Notes: generated by a model not told the origin, from the letters alone. A stretch of 47,559 bases of DNA from Polyangiaceae bacterium (GCA_020846005.1 JADLEQ010000073.1:1-47559), one strand, 5' to 3'. Counted from the stretch's first letter, positions 8,022-16,480 are shown. Program-made: numbers and translations.

Positions 8022-9028
8022 CGACCCCCGCGTTCGGGCGGCGGAGCCTGCTCGCGCTCGGGGCGGGGGCCGCGCTCGGGTGCGGCTCGGCCCCCGAGAA
8101 GATCGTCTACGAGCCCGGTCGCGTCGACCTGCCCGCCGCGGCGCTCGACCGCGATCCCCTCGCGCTGCTCCCGTCGAAGGGCGTCGGGTACTTCCGGGTC
8201 GACTGCCGCGCGCTCTTCGCCTCCCGGTTCGGCGAGCGGCTGCTGGCGATCGTTCGCGGCCGCGCGCCGGTCCCCCCGAGCGCAGGGTTCGAGCCGGCGC
8301 GGGATCTCGAGACGATCCACGGGGGCGTGTTCGCGCTCGCGGGCGCGGATCTCGCGGCGGTGGCGACCGGGCGCTTCGAGCCCGCGAAGATCGAGAGCGC
8401 GGCGGACGGCGTACAACAGACGCCGTTCGGGGCGCCGGTCGTCCGGAGCCAGTACGCGGGCCGCGGCCTCTACACAGCGGCGAACGTCGGCTTCAGCGTG
8501 CTCACGCCACGCACGGTGCTGTTCGGGAACGAGACGGGCATCCGGCGCGCGCTCGACCGGGTCGCGATCGGGAAGCTGAGCCGGTCGGTGCCCCGATGGA
8601 TGGAGAAGCTCCTGGCGACCCAGGGCGCGCCGATCGTCGGCGGGATGGACCTCGCCGGGCACGACCTCACCGATGTGCTGTCCCAGGAGCTCGCGTTCCT
8701 GGACGGCGCCGAGGCCCTCCGGGCGCTGGTCGATCTCGAGCCCCCTGGGATCAACGTGGCCGGCTCCATCACCTACCCGGACGAGGCCGCCGCGGGCGCC
8801 GCGCTCGCGCGACTCCGCGCCAACTACGCGGCGCTCACCGGCCTGTCGATGTTCGCCGGGCTGGTCGGGCTCGAGAACCCGATCCGGCGGTTCTCGCCGG
8901 CGCCGCGCGGGCGAGAGATCACGTTCGAGATCGGGCTCGATGGGGACGCCTCCTCACGCATGCTCGACAAATTCGCGGATCGGCTGCTCGGTGCGCTCCC
9001 GCTCACGCCTGCCGGGTCCGCCCCGTGA
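8018..9028 (+). CDS. Secreted lipoprotein of unknown function (aromatic operon, copy 1)
   Basis: 336 residues. GTG at 8018 overlaps the hisC stop by four bases. The N-terminus FGRRSLLALGAGAALGC has paired Arg, a hydrophobic stretch and a lipobox Cys at residue 22, so it is a Sec or Tat lipoprotein. The mature part opens with LLPSKGVGYFRVDCRALF and alternates strand-rich segments; no catalytic motif was recognised. It resembles the lipoprotein at 11126-12073 in layout: a Leu-Leu-Pro start, an Arg-x-Asp strand, and a middle motif (VLTPRTVLFGN then a helix ending RALDRV against WLRSSDLVVVAT then VERAL). The two may be distant paralogs. It sits where tyrA lies in some proteobacteria, but it is not TyrA. 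It overlaps aroA by GTGA. Confidence 0.85.
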   Translation: MTTPAFGRRSLLALGAGAALGCGSAPEKIVYEPGRVDLPAAALDRDPLALLPSKGVGYFRVDCRALFASRFGERLLAIVRGRAPVPPSAGFEPARDLETIHGGVFALAGADLAAVATGRFEPAKIESAADGVQQTPFGAPVVRSQYAGRGLYTAANVGFSVLTPRTVLFGNETGIRRALDRVAIGKLSRSVPRWMEKLLATQGAPIVGGMDLAGHDLTDVLSQELAFLDGAEALRALVDLEPPGINVAGSITYPDEAAAGAALARLRANYAALTGLSMFAGLVGLENPIRRFSPAPRGREITFEIGLDGDASSRMLDKFADRLLGALPLTPAGSAP

Positions 9029-10377
9029 GCTCGTTCGCGGTACGGCCCGCGCGACGCCCGCTCACCGGGAGCGTCCCGGTGCCGAGCGACAAGAGCATCA
9101 GCCACCGGGCGCTCATCTTCGCCTCGCTGGCGGCGACGCCCTCGGAGCTCCGAGGCTTCTCGCGGGGCGGGGACAACGTCTCGACCCTCGAGGCCTTTCG
9201 CGCGCTCGGCGTGCGCTTCCATGACCTCGGGCCGGAGGCGGTGCGCGTGGAGCCGTGCGGCCTCGGCGGCCTCGCGGCCCCGAGCCACGACCTCGACTGC
9301 GGGAATTCGGGGACGACGATGCGCCTGCTCTCCGGCGTGCTCGCCGGGCAGCGGTTCGCGAGCCGGCTGGTCGGCGACGCGTCGCTCTCGCGGCGGCCGA
9401 TGCGGCGCATCGTCGAGCCGCTCACCGCGCGAGGGGCGCGCCTCCGCGGCGCGGCGCACCCGACGCGCGCGGGGGACGTGACCCCGCCTCTCGCGGTCGA
9501 GGGGTTGGCGCCGGGTTCGCGGCTCCGCGAGGCCTCGATCGAGCTCGCCGTGGCGAGCGCCCAGGTGAAGAGCTGCCTGCTGCTGTCCGGCCTGTTCGCC
9601 GAGGGGCCGACGACGGTGACCGAGCCGCTCCTCTCGCGGGACCACACCGAGCGGATGATGGACGCGCTCGGGCTCCCGATCCGAGCGGTCGGGACGGTGG
9701 TGCGGCTGGAGCCGCTCGCGTCCGGCGCCGAGCTTCCGGGGTTCGAGATCGACCTGCCGGGGGATCCATCTGCGGCGGCGTTCCTGCTCGTCGGCGCGGC
9801 CGTCGTCCCGGGCTCGCACGTGACCGCGCGTCGCTGCGGTCTCAACCCGACGCGCACCGGGATCCTCGACGTGCTCCGAGCGGCCGGCGCCCGGACGGGC
9901 ATCACGCCGCACGGCGACAGCCTCGGCGAGCCGGTCGGCGAGGTGAGCGCCTGGCACGGTGAGCTGCGCGGCACGAGCATCGCCGGGGAGCTGGCGCTGC
10001 GCGCGATCGACGAGATCCCCATCGCCTGCGTGCTCGCCGCTCGCGCGCGGGGGGTGACGGAGCTCGCGGATCTGGCCGAGCTGCGCGTCAAGGAGAGCGA
10101 TCGCCTCGCGGAGATGGCGGGCGTGCTGCGCGCGTTCGGCGTGGAGGTCGAGGAGCGCCCGGACGGCCTCCGCATCGAGGGCGTGCCGGACGCGCCGCTG
10201 CGCGCCGCACGCGTCGAGAGCCACGGCGACCACCGCGTGGCGATGAGCGCGGCCGTGCTCGCGCTGTGCGCGCAGGGCGAGTCCGTGATCGAGGACGTCG
10301 ACTGCGTCGCCACCAGCTTCCCGCGCTTCGCCGGCACGCTCCGGGCGCTCGGCGCAGAGGTCGAGGTGCGCCCGTGA
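9025..10377 (+). CDS. aroA: 3-phosphoshikimate 1-carboxyvinyltransferase (EPSP synthase)
   Basis: 450 residues; joins PEP to shikimate-3-phosphate in the shikimate pathway. Key motifs are PSDKSISHR (Lys23), NSGTTMRLLSG, GDASLSRRPM, SAQVKSCLLLSGL, SRDHTERMM, GDPSAAAF, NPTRTGILD, LRVKESDR and DHRVAMS. The RxHxE, GDxSxxA and NxTR combination is that of class II EPSP synthases. The PEP-site loop keeps Gly (NSGTT), unlike the Ala of the CP4 enzyme. GTG at 9025 overlaps the previous stop by GTGA, and the end overlaps cmk the same way. Confidence 0.97.
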   Translation: MSSFAVRPARRPLTGSVPVPSDKSISHRALIFASLAATPSELRGFSRGGDNVSTLEAFRALGVRFHDLGPEAVRVEPCGLGGLAAPSHDLDCGNSGTTMRLLSGVLAGQRFASRLVGDASLSRRPMRRIVEPLTARGARLRGAAHPTRAGDVTPPLAVEGLAPGSRLREASIELAVASAQVKSCLLLSGLFAEGPTTVTEPLLSRDHTERMMDALGLPIRAVGTVVRLEPLASGAELPGFEIDLPGDPSAAAFLLVGAAVVPGSHVTARRCGLNPTRTGILDVLRAAGARTGITPHGDSLGEPVGEVSAWHGELRGTSIAGELALRAIDEIPIACVLAARARGVTELADLAELRVKESDRLAEMAGVLRAFGVEVEERPDGLRIEGVPDAPLRAARVESHGDHRVAMSAAVLALCAQGESVIEDVDCVATSFPRFAGTLRALGAEVEVRP

Positions 10378-11093
10378 CGGGTAGGGCGCCCCGCCGCCCG
10401 GTGGTCGCGATCGACGGTCCGGCCGGCGCCGGCAAGACGACCGTCACGCGCCGGGTCGCCGCGGCGCTCGGCTACGTCCTCGTCGGCACCGGCGCGCTGT
10501 ACCGAGCGGTCGCCCTGGCGGCGGAGCGCGCCGGGATCCCGTGGACGGACGCGGCCGCCGTCGGGCGACTCGCGGCGACGATCGCGGAGCGCGGCGCGAT
10601 CGAGTTCGGCGCGCGGCCCGAGGGCGGCGAGCGCGTGCTCCTCGAGGGCGAGGATGTGTCGGCGGAGCTCCGGCGGGAGCGGATCGGCGAGGGCGCGAGC
10701 GTCGTCAGCGCGGTCCCCGCTGTGCGCGAGGCGCTCCTCGACCTCCAGCGGAGCGCCGGGCGGGGAGGGGGCGTGGTGCTCGAGGGGCGCGACATCGGGA
10801 CGGTGGTGTTCCCGGACGCAGAGGCGAAGATCTTCCTCACCGCGTCCGACGCGGTGAGGGCGCGGCGCCGCTGGCAGGAGCTCGCGGAGCGCGGTCAGGC
10901 GCCTCCGCTCGAGGCGGTCCTCCGCGACGTCGTCGAGCGCGATCGTCGGGACAGCACCCGCCCGGTCGCGCCGCTCCGGCAGGCGCCGGACGCGCTGCTC
11001 GTCGACAGCTCGGAGCTGTCGGTGGACGAAGTCGTCGCGCGCATCGTCGAGCACGTGCGGGGCGTCGAGCGTCGCTCGCGCGGCGAGCCGTGA
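10374..11093 (+). CDS. cmk: Cytidylate kinase
   Basis: 239 residues, typical for bacterial CMP/dCMP kinase, which phosphorylates CMP and dCMP with ATP. It shows the P-loop DGPAGAGKTT near residue 14, GTGALYRAVAL, EGRDIGTVVFPDAEAKIFL and an RRWQEL lid region. The aroA-cmk pair is common in bacteria; the usual third partner rpsA is absent and replaced by a lipoprotein gene. GTG at 10374 overlaps the aroA stop. The last codons lie in the first copy of a 36-bp tandem duplication. Confidence 0.95.
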   Translation: MTGRAPRRPVVAIDGPAGAGKTTVTRRVAAALGYVLVGTGALYRAVALAAERAGIPWTDAAAVGRLAATIAERGAIEFGARPEGGERVLLEGEDVSAELRRERIGEGASVVSAVPAVREALLDLQRSAGRGGGVVLEGRDIGTVVFPDAEAKIFLTASDAVRARRRWQELAERGQAPPLEAVLRDVVERDRRDSTRPVAPLRQAPDALLVDSSELSVDEVVARIVEHVRGVERRSRGEP

Positions 11094-11130
11094 CAGGGCG
11101 TCGAGCGCCGCCCGCGCCGCGAGCCGTGAC
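11060..11130 (+). repeat. 36-bp tandem duplication across the cmk/lipoprotein junction
   Basis: Copy 1 (11060-11094) and copy 2 (11096-11130) have a 36-base period and differ at three of 35 positions. Copy 1 holds the cmk stop within CCGTGAC; copy 2 holds the same CCGTGAC, now supplying the GTG at 11126. GTG at 11090 and GTG at 11126 are in the same frame because 36 is a multiple of three. The ancestral arrangement was probably a GTGA overlap like those of the neighbours. Confidence 0.85.
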
Positions 11131-12073
11131 GACTCGACGAGCGTGCGTCGCGGGGCTGCTCTCGCTCGCGGTGCCCGCCTGCGCGCGCGGGACGCGGCCG
11201 GTCGGCCCCGCCGACGCCCCCACGATCCGCCGCCCCGAGGAGCTCCTGCCCGCGGATCTCGATCTCGTGCTCCGCCTCGACCTCGAGCGGATCCGCGCCG
11301 CCATCGGCCCCGAGCGCTTCGCCGAGCTGGTCCGGGCCCACGCGACGCCCGCCGTCGTGGCGGCCGGCCGCGATCCGTTCGTCGACGCGGCCTTGGTCCA
11401 GGCGCGGACGGTGTGGCTCGCGGTGCGCCCGAACCGCAGGCTGGAGCTCGTCGACGGGGTCCTCGTCCTCGCCGGGACGTTCCGCGACCTCGATCCGCGC
11501 GAGGGCGGCGCGCGGCCCGCGTGGAGCGGCCCGGCGGATCGCGGAGGCGACGTGCGCGTGCACGAGCGGAGCGGGCCCGTCGCGCGCAGCGCGCCCGCGC
11601 GCGCATGGCTGCGCTCGAGCGACCTCGTCGTGGTCGCGACCGCCGCCGAGATCGACTCGGTGGAGCGAGCGCTCGAGGGCCGTGGGGGCGGGCCGCGGCT
11701 CGAGCCGCCTGCGCGCGGGGCGCTCTCGGTGGCGGCGCGCGTTCGCCCCTTCGTCGATCTCGTGCGTCGCTCGGCGCCGCTCGTCGGGCGGGCGTTGGAG
11801 GACGCGCGGGAACTCACCGGCTGGGCCGATCTCGACGCCGACGGGCTGGACGGCGAGTTCGAGCTCCGATGCTCCGGGCCGGCCGCGGCGGCGGCGCTCG
11901 CAGATCTGCTCACCGCGGCGCTGCCGCGGCTCGCCGAGGAGGAGAGCGCAGGCGCGCGGTTCCTGGAGGCGCTCCGCCCCCGGGCCGTCGCCGACCGCGT
12001 CGTGGTCTCGCTGGGCCTGGATCTGCGGGGGCTCGGCGCGTTGGCGGAGTGCCTGGCGGCAGGGCGCTGCTGA
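11126..12073 (+). CDS. Secreted lipoprotein of unknown function (aromatic operon, copy 2)
   Basis: 315 residues from GTG at 11126, or 327 from the in-frame GTG at 11090, which overlaps the cmk stop as GTGA. The 11126 start gives a normal lipoprotein signal: VTTRRACVAGLLSLAVPAC with lipobox Cys at residue 19. The mature protein begins RPEELLPADLDLVLRLDLERI. It continues with alternating strands and Arg/Ala-rich helices and has no recognised domain or catalytic motif. The overall pattern resembles the lipoprotein at 8018-9028, so they may be diverged paralogs flanking aroA-cmk. It ends 10 bases from the convergent gene at 12084. Function unknown; possibly a periplasmic sensor or scaffold (inference). 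Confidence 0.8.
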   Translation: MTTRRACVAGLLSLAVPACARGTRPVGPADAPTIRRPEELLPADLDLVLRLDLERIRAAIGPERFAELVRAHATPAVVAAGRDPFVDAALVQARTVWLAVRPNRRLELVDGVLVLAGTFRDLDPREGGARPAWSGPADRGGDVRVHERSGPVARSAPARAWLRSSDLVVVATAAEIDSVERALEGRGGGPRLEPPARGALSVAARVRPFVDLVRRSAPLVGRALEDARELTGWADLDADGLDGEFELRCSGPAAAAALADLLTAALPRLAEEESAGARFLEALRPRAVADRVVVSLGLDLRGLGALAECLAAGRC

Positions 12074-12083
12074 CGCGCCTGCG

Positions 12084-12929
12084 TCAGCCCACCTCGCGGT
12101 GGAGCGCAGCGAGGAACCGCCGGGCCGCCGCCAGCGACCCCGCCTCGGGCTCGAACCGCCAGGCCACGACGGCGCATCCGCTGGCGACCTCGACGCGGGG
12201 CACGTCGGTGTTGCACAGCTCGAGGAGCGGGGGGCGCGCAGCTCCGCACAGGTAGCGGCGAAGCGCATGCGCTTCGCCGTACATGAGGAAGCGCCCGTCG
12301 AGCTCCGGGTCCCCGATCTCGGCCTCTGCCGGGCGCCCCCGGACCCATCGGGCGAGATCGTCGAGGTAGCTCTGCGGCGCGAGGCTGAACGGCTCGACTG
12401 CCTCGGGGAGGGTCGTCGCGAGGAACGACTCCGACTCACCGTCGTCGTCCACGAAGGCGTTGCAGCCGTACGCATACGCCGCGCCGTCGATCCGGAACCG
12501 CGCCTCGTAGCAGTATGCCCCATGGCGGGCGTAGCGCACCTCGGCGGCCAGGGCGCGGGTAGCCCGCGCGAACGCAGCCCACGCGCGAGCTTGCAGCGCT
12601 GGGAAGCTCAGCGCCGAGATCCGGTCCCGGTCGAGCCAGCGGTCGAGGAGGGGCGCCTCCCCGACGGCCCGCAGGAGCGCTGCTTGGTCGCGGACGAGGT
12701 GCTCGACCGCCTCCGCGTCCTGCTCGACGCGCGCGGCGAGCTCGCGCGTCGGAGGCGCCGCCTCTGCCTCGGCGAGGGTCGCTTCGGCTCGGTACAGCGC
12801 GCTCGGATCGACCGCGAGGAACGGCAGCCACACCGGCAGCACCTCGGCCCGACTCCGATCGAGCCGCTCGCGGGCAGCCGCGATCCGCGTCGTCAGCGCC
12901 CCAGCGGCGTCACGGTACGCGCCGCCCAC
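12084..12929 (-). CDS. Conserved-looking hypothetical protein, last gene of the hisS operon
   Basis: 281 residues from GTG at 12929, four bases after the stop of the lipoprotein gene upstream. It has no signal peptide or membrane segment, so it is probably cytoplasmic. The N-terminal half is helical with Ala/Arg/Glu-rich segments. The C-terminal half has strand-like patches such as YCYEARFRIDGAAYAYGC and CAVVAWRFEPEAG. I do not recognise the family and see no nucleotide-binding or metal motif. Normal GC-rich codon use and tight spacing support a real gene co-expressed with hisS. Confidence 0.75.
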   Translation of the reverse strand: MGGAYRDAAGALTTRIAAARERLDRSRAEVLPVWLPFLAVDPSALYRAEATLAEAEAAPPTRELAARVEQDAEAVEHLVRDQAALLRAVGEAPLLDRWLDRDRISALSFPALQARAWAAFARATRALAAEVRYARHGAYCYEARFRIDGAAYAYGCNAFVDDDGESESFLATTLPEAVEPFSLAPQSYLDDLARWVRGRPAEAEIGDPELDGRFLMYGEAHALRRYLCGAARPPLLELCNTDVPRVEVASGCAVVAWRFEPEAGSLAAARRFLAALHREVG

Positions 12930-12933
12930 CCGG

Positions 12934-13437
12934 TCACTCCTGCCACACCTGCGCTGCCCACCGCCCGTGGCCGGCCATCACGCCGACCTCGAGGACGTAG
13001 TCGCCGCTCGCGTCGACGCACAGCAGCCCGGCGGGCGGCAGCACCGGGTAGGCGTCCGGCGAGGCGTCCGCCACCACGAGCTCTGGATCGGCGCCGTAGA
13101 GGGCCAGATCGAGATCGCGCACCTGGCGCTCACCGGTCGCGAAGACGCGGTAGCACGTGCCCGCCTCGAGCCGCACCCGGAAGCGCTGCGAGGGCTCGCC
13201 CTCGCGCTGCTCACCCACGATTGGATCCGCGGTCGGTCGGAGGCCGAGGCGCTCGCCGCACGCCTGCCCGAGGCGGTCCAGATCGAGCCGCGGGCTCCCG
13301 CTCCTGCGAAAACCCTCCGCGCAGTCGCGCCCGACGCCCCCGGTCTCGGCGCCGCGCCCGCCAGCCGGGGCGGGGGCTGGCGCGCAGGCTGTCGTGAACG
13401 CCGCGAGCCCGAGCGCCGCGCCGGCCGCGCTCCTCAC
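12934..13437 (-). CDS. Small secreted lipoprotein of unknown function
   Basis: 167 residues from GTG at 13437, which overlaps the previous stop as GTGA; a longer in-frame N-terminus is Arg-rich and unlikely. The signal VRSAAGAALGLAAFTTAC ends in a lipobox Cys at 18 and is followed by an Ala-Pro linker. The mature part carries four further Cys (about residues 39, 60, 94 and 132). Its second half is strand-rich: RFRVRLEAGTCYRVFATG, RDLDLALYGADPELV and SGDYVLEVGV. That pattern resembles the pre-peptidase/bacterial beta-sandwich fold common in secreted myxobacterial proteins (inference). Confidence 0.8.
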   Translation of the reverse strand: MRSAAGAALGLAAFTTACAPAPAPAGGRGAETGGVGRDCAEGFRRSGSPRLDLDRLGQACGERLGLRPTADPIVGEQREGEPSQRFRVRLEAGTCYRVFATGERQVRDLDLALYGADPELVVADASPDAYPVLPPAGLLCVDASGDYVLEVGVMAGHGRWAAQVWQE

Positions 13438-15161
13438 GGCGCCTCTTCGCCGCTCACGGTGATGGGGACCCAGAGCGTGCGCACCTGCACGTGGTCGCCG
13501 CGTCGCGTGTACCCCGCGAGGCCGTAGAGGACGTTCCACCAGTGGCCGTCCGGGGTCTCTCCGTAGGTGAAGAACGGGAACACGTGGATCTCCCAGTCGA
13601 GGCCGTTCTTGAGCTTCGACTCGTGATAGTACACGTTGCCCACGAGCTGCGACACCTCGTCCCGGTCGCTGAACCGCCAGTACACCGGGAAGCCGACCGT
13701 CGCGCGGCTCTCGCGGCCGACGAAATCCCAGAAGAACGGCGCCACCACCGTGTGCGACTGGTGGCCGCTCCGGCCGAGGTACACGATCGGGTGGATGTTC
13801 GTCTCCCAGCCGCGGAGGTCCGTCCGGTGCTGGATGAACGGGGTGACCCAGGTCGAGCGGCTCACGCCGTAGCGCTCGAACCGCCCCCAGAACGGGAAGA
13901 ACACCTGGCTCGACTCGCGGGGGCTCGTCCGCGAGTAGAGGAACGGGAAGAGCAGCTTCTGGTCCAGCCCGATCGTGGGATCACGGTAGTGCCAGTAGAG
14001 CGGCGTGATCATGTCGAGCTCCGTCCGGCCGCGGTATCGGGCGTACCCCCACGTGATGAAGGTGCTCTCGCCCTCGGCGCCCTTCGCCAGGAGGAACAGC
14101 GGGTTCACGTGGAGCCAGCTCTTCTCGTCGTACCCGTGGTGGAAGAACGGGAGCAGCGTCGTGTGGCGCTCCTGCTTCCCCCAGATGCTCCAGTAGAACG
14201 GGAGGAGGTGGAGGTACTCGCGCTGCTCGCTGTGCTGGCGCCACAGCGGCCCCCACACGTTCACCCAGGAGCGATCGCGGTCGTCGTACGAGTAGTAGTG
14301 GAGGAGGGGAGGGATCACCTCGTACTTCGAGGTCTCGTTCTGGCCGTAGAAGTAGAGCGGCGCCACGCCCAGATCGAGATCCTGCGCGGTGCGGGTGTCG
14401 CACGACTGCCCGCCTCGCCAGGAGCAGAACGCGGGGCCCACGAGATCGAAGCCGCCGCGCGCCGAGCTGCTCAGCACCGTGAGGAGCGGCGGGATCACCG
14501 TGTACCCGCCCACCTTGCGGCGGCCGGTGAAGTAGAGCGGCGCGAGCCAGTCGTCCGACTCCCCGGGCGCGCGGCGGTTCACGACTGGGCCGACGATGGT
14601 GGTTCGCGCGCCGAGCTTCAGGTCGCGCAGGTTCCAGACGAGGGGGAACAGGATGTCGTCGGCGCGGTCGGCGCTCCGGCGGTTGTAGTAGAGGCCACCA
14701 TAGAGCGACGCGCGATCCGGCTTCTGGGGCGCGCCGCGTGACGGCATCTTGCGCTCCCCCCAGACGGGGAACGCGAGCTTCAGCGAGTAGTCGCCGCTCC
14801 GCTCGGAGTACCAGAGCCCGTAGAAGCTTCGCTCCGTCTCCTTCGCGCGCCCGAGATCGAGCTCGAGCGAGGGCATCGCGTTGGTGCCGATGCGGCTCCG
14901 GAGCCTCGCCGGGACCCGGAGCGGGCTGCGGGGGAGCGACGGCTCGTTGCCCTCGGGGAGCGTGGTGTCTCCGCCTGCGGCGGGGCGAACGTCGGGGGTG
15001 CCCGGCGGCGGCTCACCTCCGCGTGGCGTCGCGGACGGCTGCGGCTTGGAGGGCGGCTCCGGCAGCGCGCCGCCAAACGGATCCTGCGCGCGCGCGCCCG
15101 CCGCGCCGAGCACGATCGCGAGCCCGAGGACGCGGGCGACGTGCGCCCCGGGGCGGCTCAC
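13434..15161 (-). CDS. Secreted aromatic-repeat beta-strand protein, possible outer-membrane protein
   Basis: 575 residues from GTG at 15161 (GTGA overlap with hisS). The signal peptide ARVLGLAIVLGAAGARA is followed by QDPFGG, a likely signal peptidase I site, then a Pro-rich linker to about residue 75. From there to the end, short beta segments recur about every 20 residues in the form hydrophobic-x-Pro-hydrophobic plus two or three Phe/Tyr/Trp: VAPLYFYG, VIPPLLHYYS, LLPFYWSIWG, MITPLYWHYRD, FFPFWGRF, VAPFFWDFVG, FPVYWRF. A Cys pair occurs in CSWRGGQSC. This suggests an outer-membrane barrel or a long beta-solenoid. No named family was recognised. Confidence 0.8.
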   Translation of the reverse strand: MSRPGAHVARVLGLAIVLGAAGARAQDPFGGALPEPPSKPQPSATPRGGEPPPGTPDVRPAAGGDTTLPEGNEPSLPRSPLRVPARLRSRIGTNAMPSLELDLGRAKETERSFYGLWYSERSGDYSLKLAFPVWGERKMPSRGAPQKPDRASLYGGLYYNRRSADRADDILFPLVWNLRDLKLGARTTIVGPVVNRRAPGESDDWLAPLYFTGRRKVGGYTVIPPLLTVLSSSARGGFDLVGPAFCSWRGGQSCDTRTAQDLDLGVAPLYFYGQNETSKYEVIPPLLHYYSYDDRDRSWVNVWGPLWRQHSEQREYLHLLPFYWSIWGKQERHTTLLPFFHHGYDEKSWLHVNPLFLLAKGAEGESTFITWGYARYRGRTELDMITPLYWHYRDPTIGLDQKLLFPFLYSRTSPRESSQVFFPFWGRFERYGVSRSTWVTPFIQHRTDLRGWETNIHPIVYLGRSGHQSHTVVAPFFWDFVGRESRATVGFPVYWRFSDRDEVSQLVGNVYYHESKLKNGLDWEIHVFPFFTYGETPDGHWWNVLYGLAGYTRRGDHVQVRTLWVPITVSGEEAP

Positions 15162-16435
15162 TCGGGGCTCCCGGGCGCTCCGGCGAGCCGCCGGCGGACG
15201 TCCTCGACCAACGCGCCGCGTGGCACGTCGGCGCGCTCGTGAGACGCGAGATCCTTCACCTGCACGACGCCGCGGTCGAGCTCGCCGTCGCCCAGCACGA
15301 GGCACAGGCGGCTGCCCAGCGAGTCCGCCCGCCGGAGCAGGCTCTTCAGCGAGCCCCCGCGGGTGTCGACCTCGACGACGGCGCCGCTCGCGCGGAGCTC
15401 ACGCGCCAGGCCGAGCGCCTCCCGCCGCGCGCGCGCCCCGAGGGGCGCGACGAAGCAGCGGGGCCGACCGGTCGGCGCCGGCGCACCCTCCGTGGCGAGG
15501 AGCAGCCGCTCGAGCCCGAGCGCGAACCCGATCGCGGGCACGGGGGGGCCGCCGAGCTCACCGATCATGGCGTCGTACCGACCGCCGCCGACGAGCGTGT
15601 TCTGCGCGCCGAGCCCGCCCGCCGACGAGCGCACCTCGAAGAGCGTGCGGGTGTAGTAGTCGAGCCCGCGGACGAGCGCGGGATCGACGACGTACGGGAC
15701 GCCGAGCGAGTCGAGCGACGCGAGGAGCTCGTCCCAGTGCGCGCGGTCGTCGCCCTCGAGGAGGTCGAGGAGGGACGGCGCGCCGGCGACGACGGCCTGG
15801 TCCGCCGGATCCTTGGAGTCGAGCACCCGGAGCGGGTTCGTGGCGAGGCGCCGCTGGCTGGTCTCCGAGAGCGCCGCGGCGCGAGGCGTGAGGTGGGCCA
15901 CGAGCGCGTCCCGGTAGCGCGCGCGGGTCTCCGGCCCGCCGAGCGAGCTCACGTGCAGCTCGAGCTCCGGGCAGCCCGCCTCACGCAGGAAGGTGAGCAC
16001 CAGCTCCATGAGCTCGGCGTCCACCCAGGGCCCCGGGTCCCCGTACACCTCGCACCCGGCCTGGTGGAACTGTCGCTGGCGACCGCGCTGCGGGCGCTCG
16101 GCGCGAAACATGGCGCCGAGGTAGTACCAGCGCGTGACGGGCTCACGCGCGTGGACCGCGTGCTCGACGAACGCCCTGGCCGCGCTCGCAGTCCCCTCGG
16201 GGCGGAGGGCGAGCGACTCGCCCTCGCGCTCGAGCACGAACATCTCCTTCTCGACGATGTCGGTGGCGTCCCCGATCGAGCGGACGAACAGCGCCGTCGG
16301 CTCGACCAGCGGCGTCCGCAGCTCGGAGAAGGCGTGCGCCTCGACCACCCGCCGGAACGTCGCCTCCAGGCGCTGCCACCGCCCGACCTGCTCGGGGAGG
16401 ATGTCGTGCATCCCCTGAACCTGTCGAAACTGCAT
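15158..16435 (-). CDS. hisS: Histidyl-tRNA synthetase
   Basis: 425 residues, class II aminoacyl-tRNA synthetase charging tRNA-His. It starts MQFRQVQGMHDILPEQ. Motif 2 is YLGAMFRAERPQRGRQRQFH, followed by QAGCEVYG. The histidine-binding motif is LVRGLDYYTRTLFEV, and motif 3 is AIGFALGLERLL. The C-terminal ~90 residues form the anticodon-binding domain (RCFVAPLG, GDGELDRGVVQVKDL). The ATG at 16435 fits the family start. It leads a four-gene minus-strand unit with envelope proteins of unknown function, and diverges from ruvX. Confidence 0.97.
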   Translation of the reverse strand: MQFRQVQGMHDILPEQVGRWQRLEATFRRVVEAHAFSELRTPLVEPTALFVRSIGDATDIVEKEMFVLEREGESLALRPEGTASAARAFVEHAVHAREPVTRWYYLGAMFRAERPQRGRQRQFHQAGCEVYGDPGPWVDAELMELVLTFLREAGCPELELHVSSLGGPETRARYRDALVAHLTPRAAALSETSQRRLATNPLRVLDSKDPADQAVVAGAPSLLDLLEGDDRAHWDELLASLDSLGVPYVVDPALVRGLDYYTRTLFEVRSSAGGLGAQNTLVGGGRYDAMIGELGGPPVPAIGFALGLERLLLATEGAPAPTGRPRCFVAPLGARARREALGLARELRASGAVVEVDTRGGSLKSLLRRADSLGSRLCLVLGDGELDRGVVQVKDLASHERADVPRGALVEDVRRRLAGAPGSPE

Positions 16436-16480
16436 CGGAAACGTGAAAGGAAGGCGCGCGGGGCGGGGGCGGGCCGAGGG

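Noticed and set aside
8018-9028. Prephenate dehydrogenase (tyrA) in the aromatic operon
   Set aside because: The protein has a lipoprotein signal and no Rossmann GxGxxG motif.
12935-12937. GTGA overlap as the start of the gene at 12084-12929
   Set aside because: This GTG is not in frame with the gene; the in-frame GTG at 12929 is used instead.
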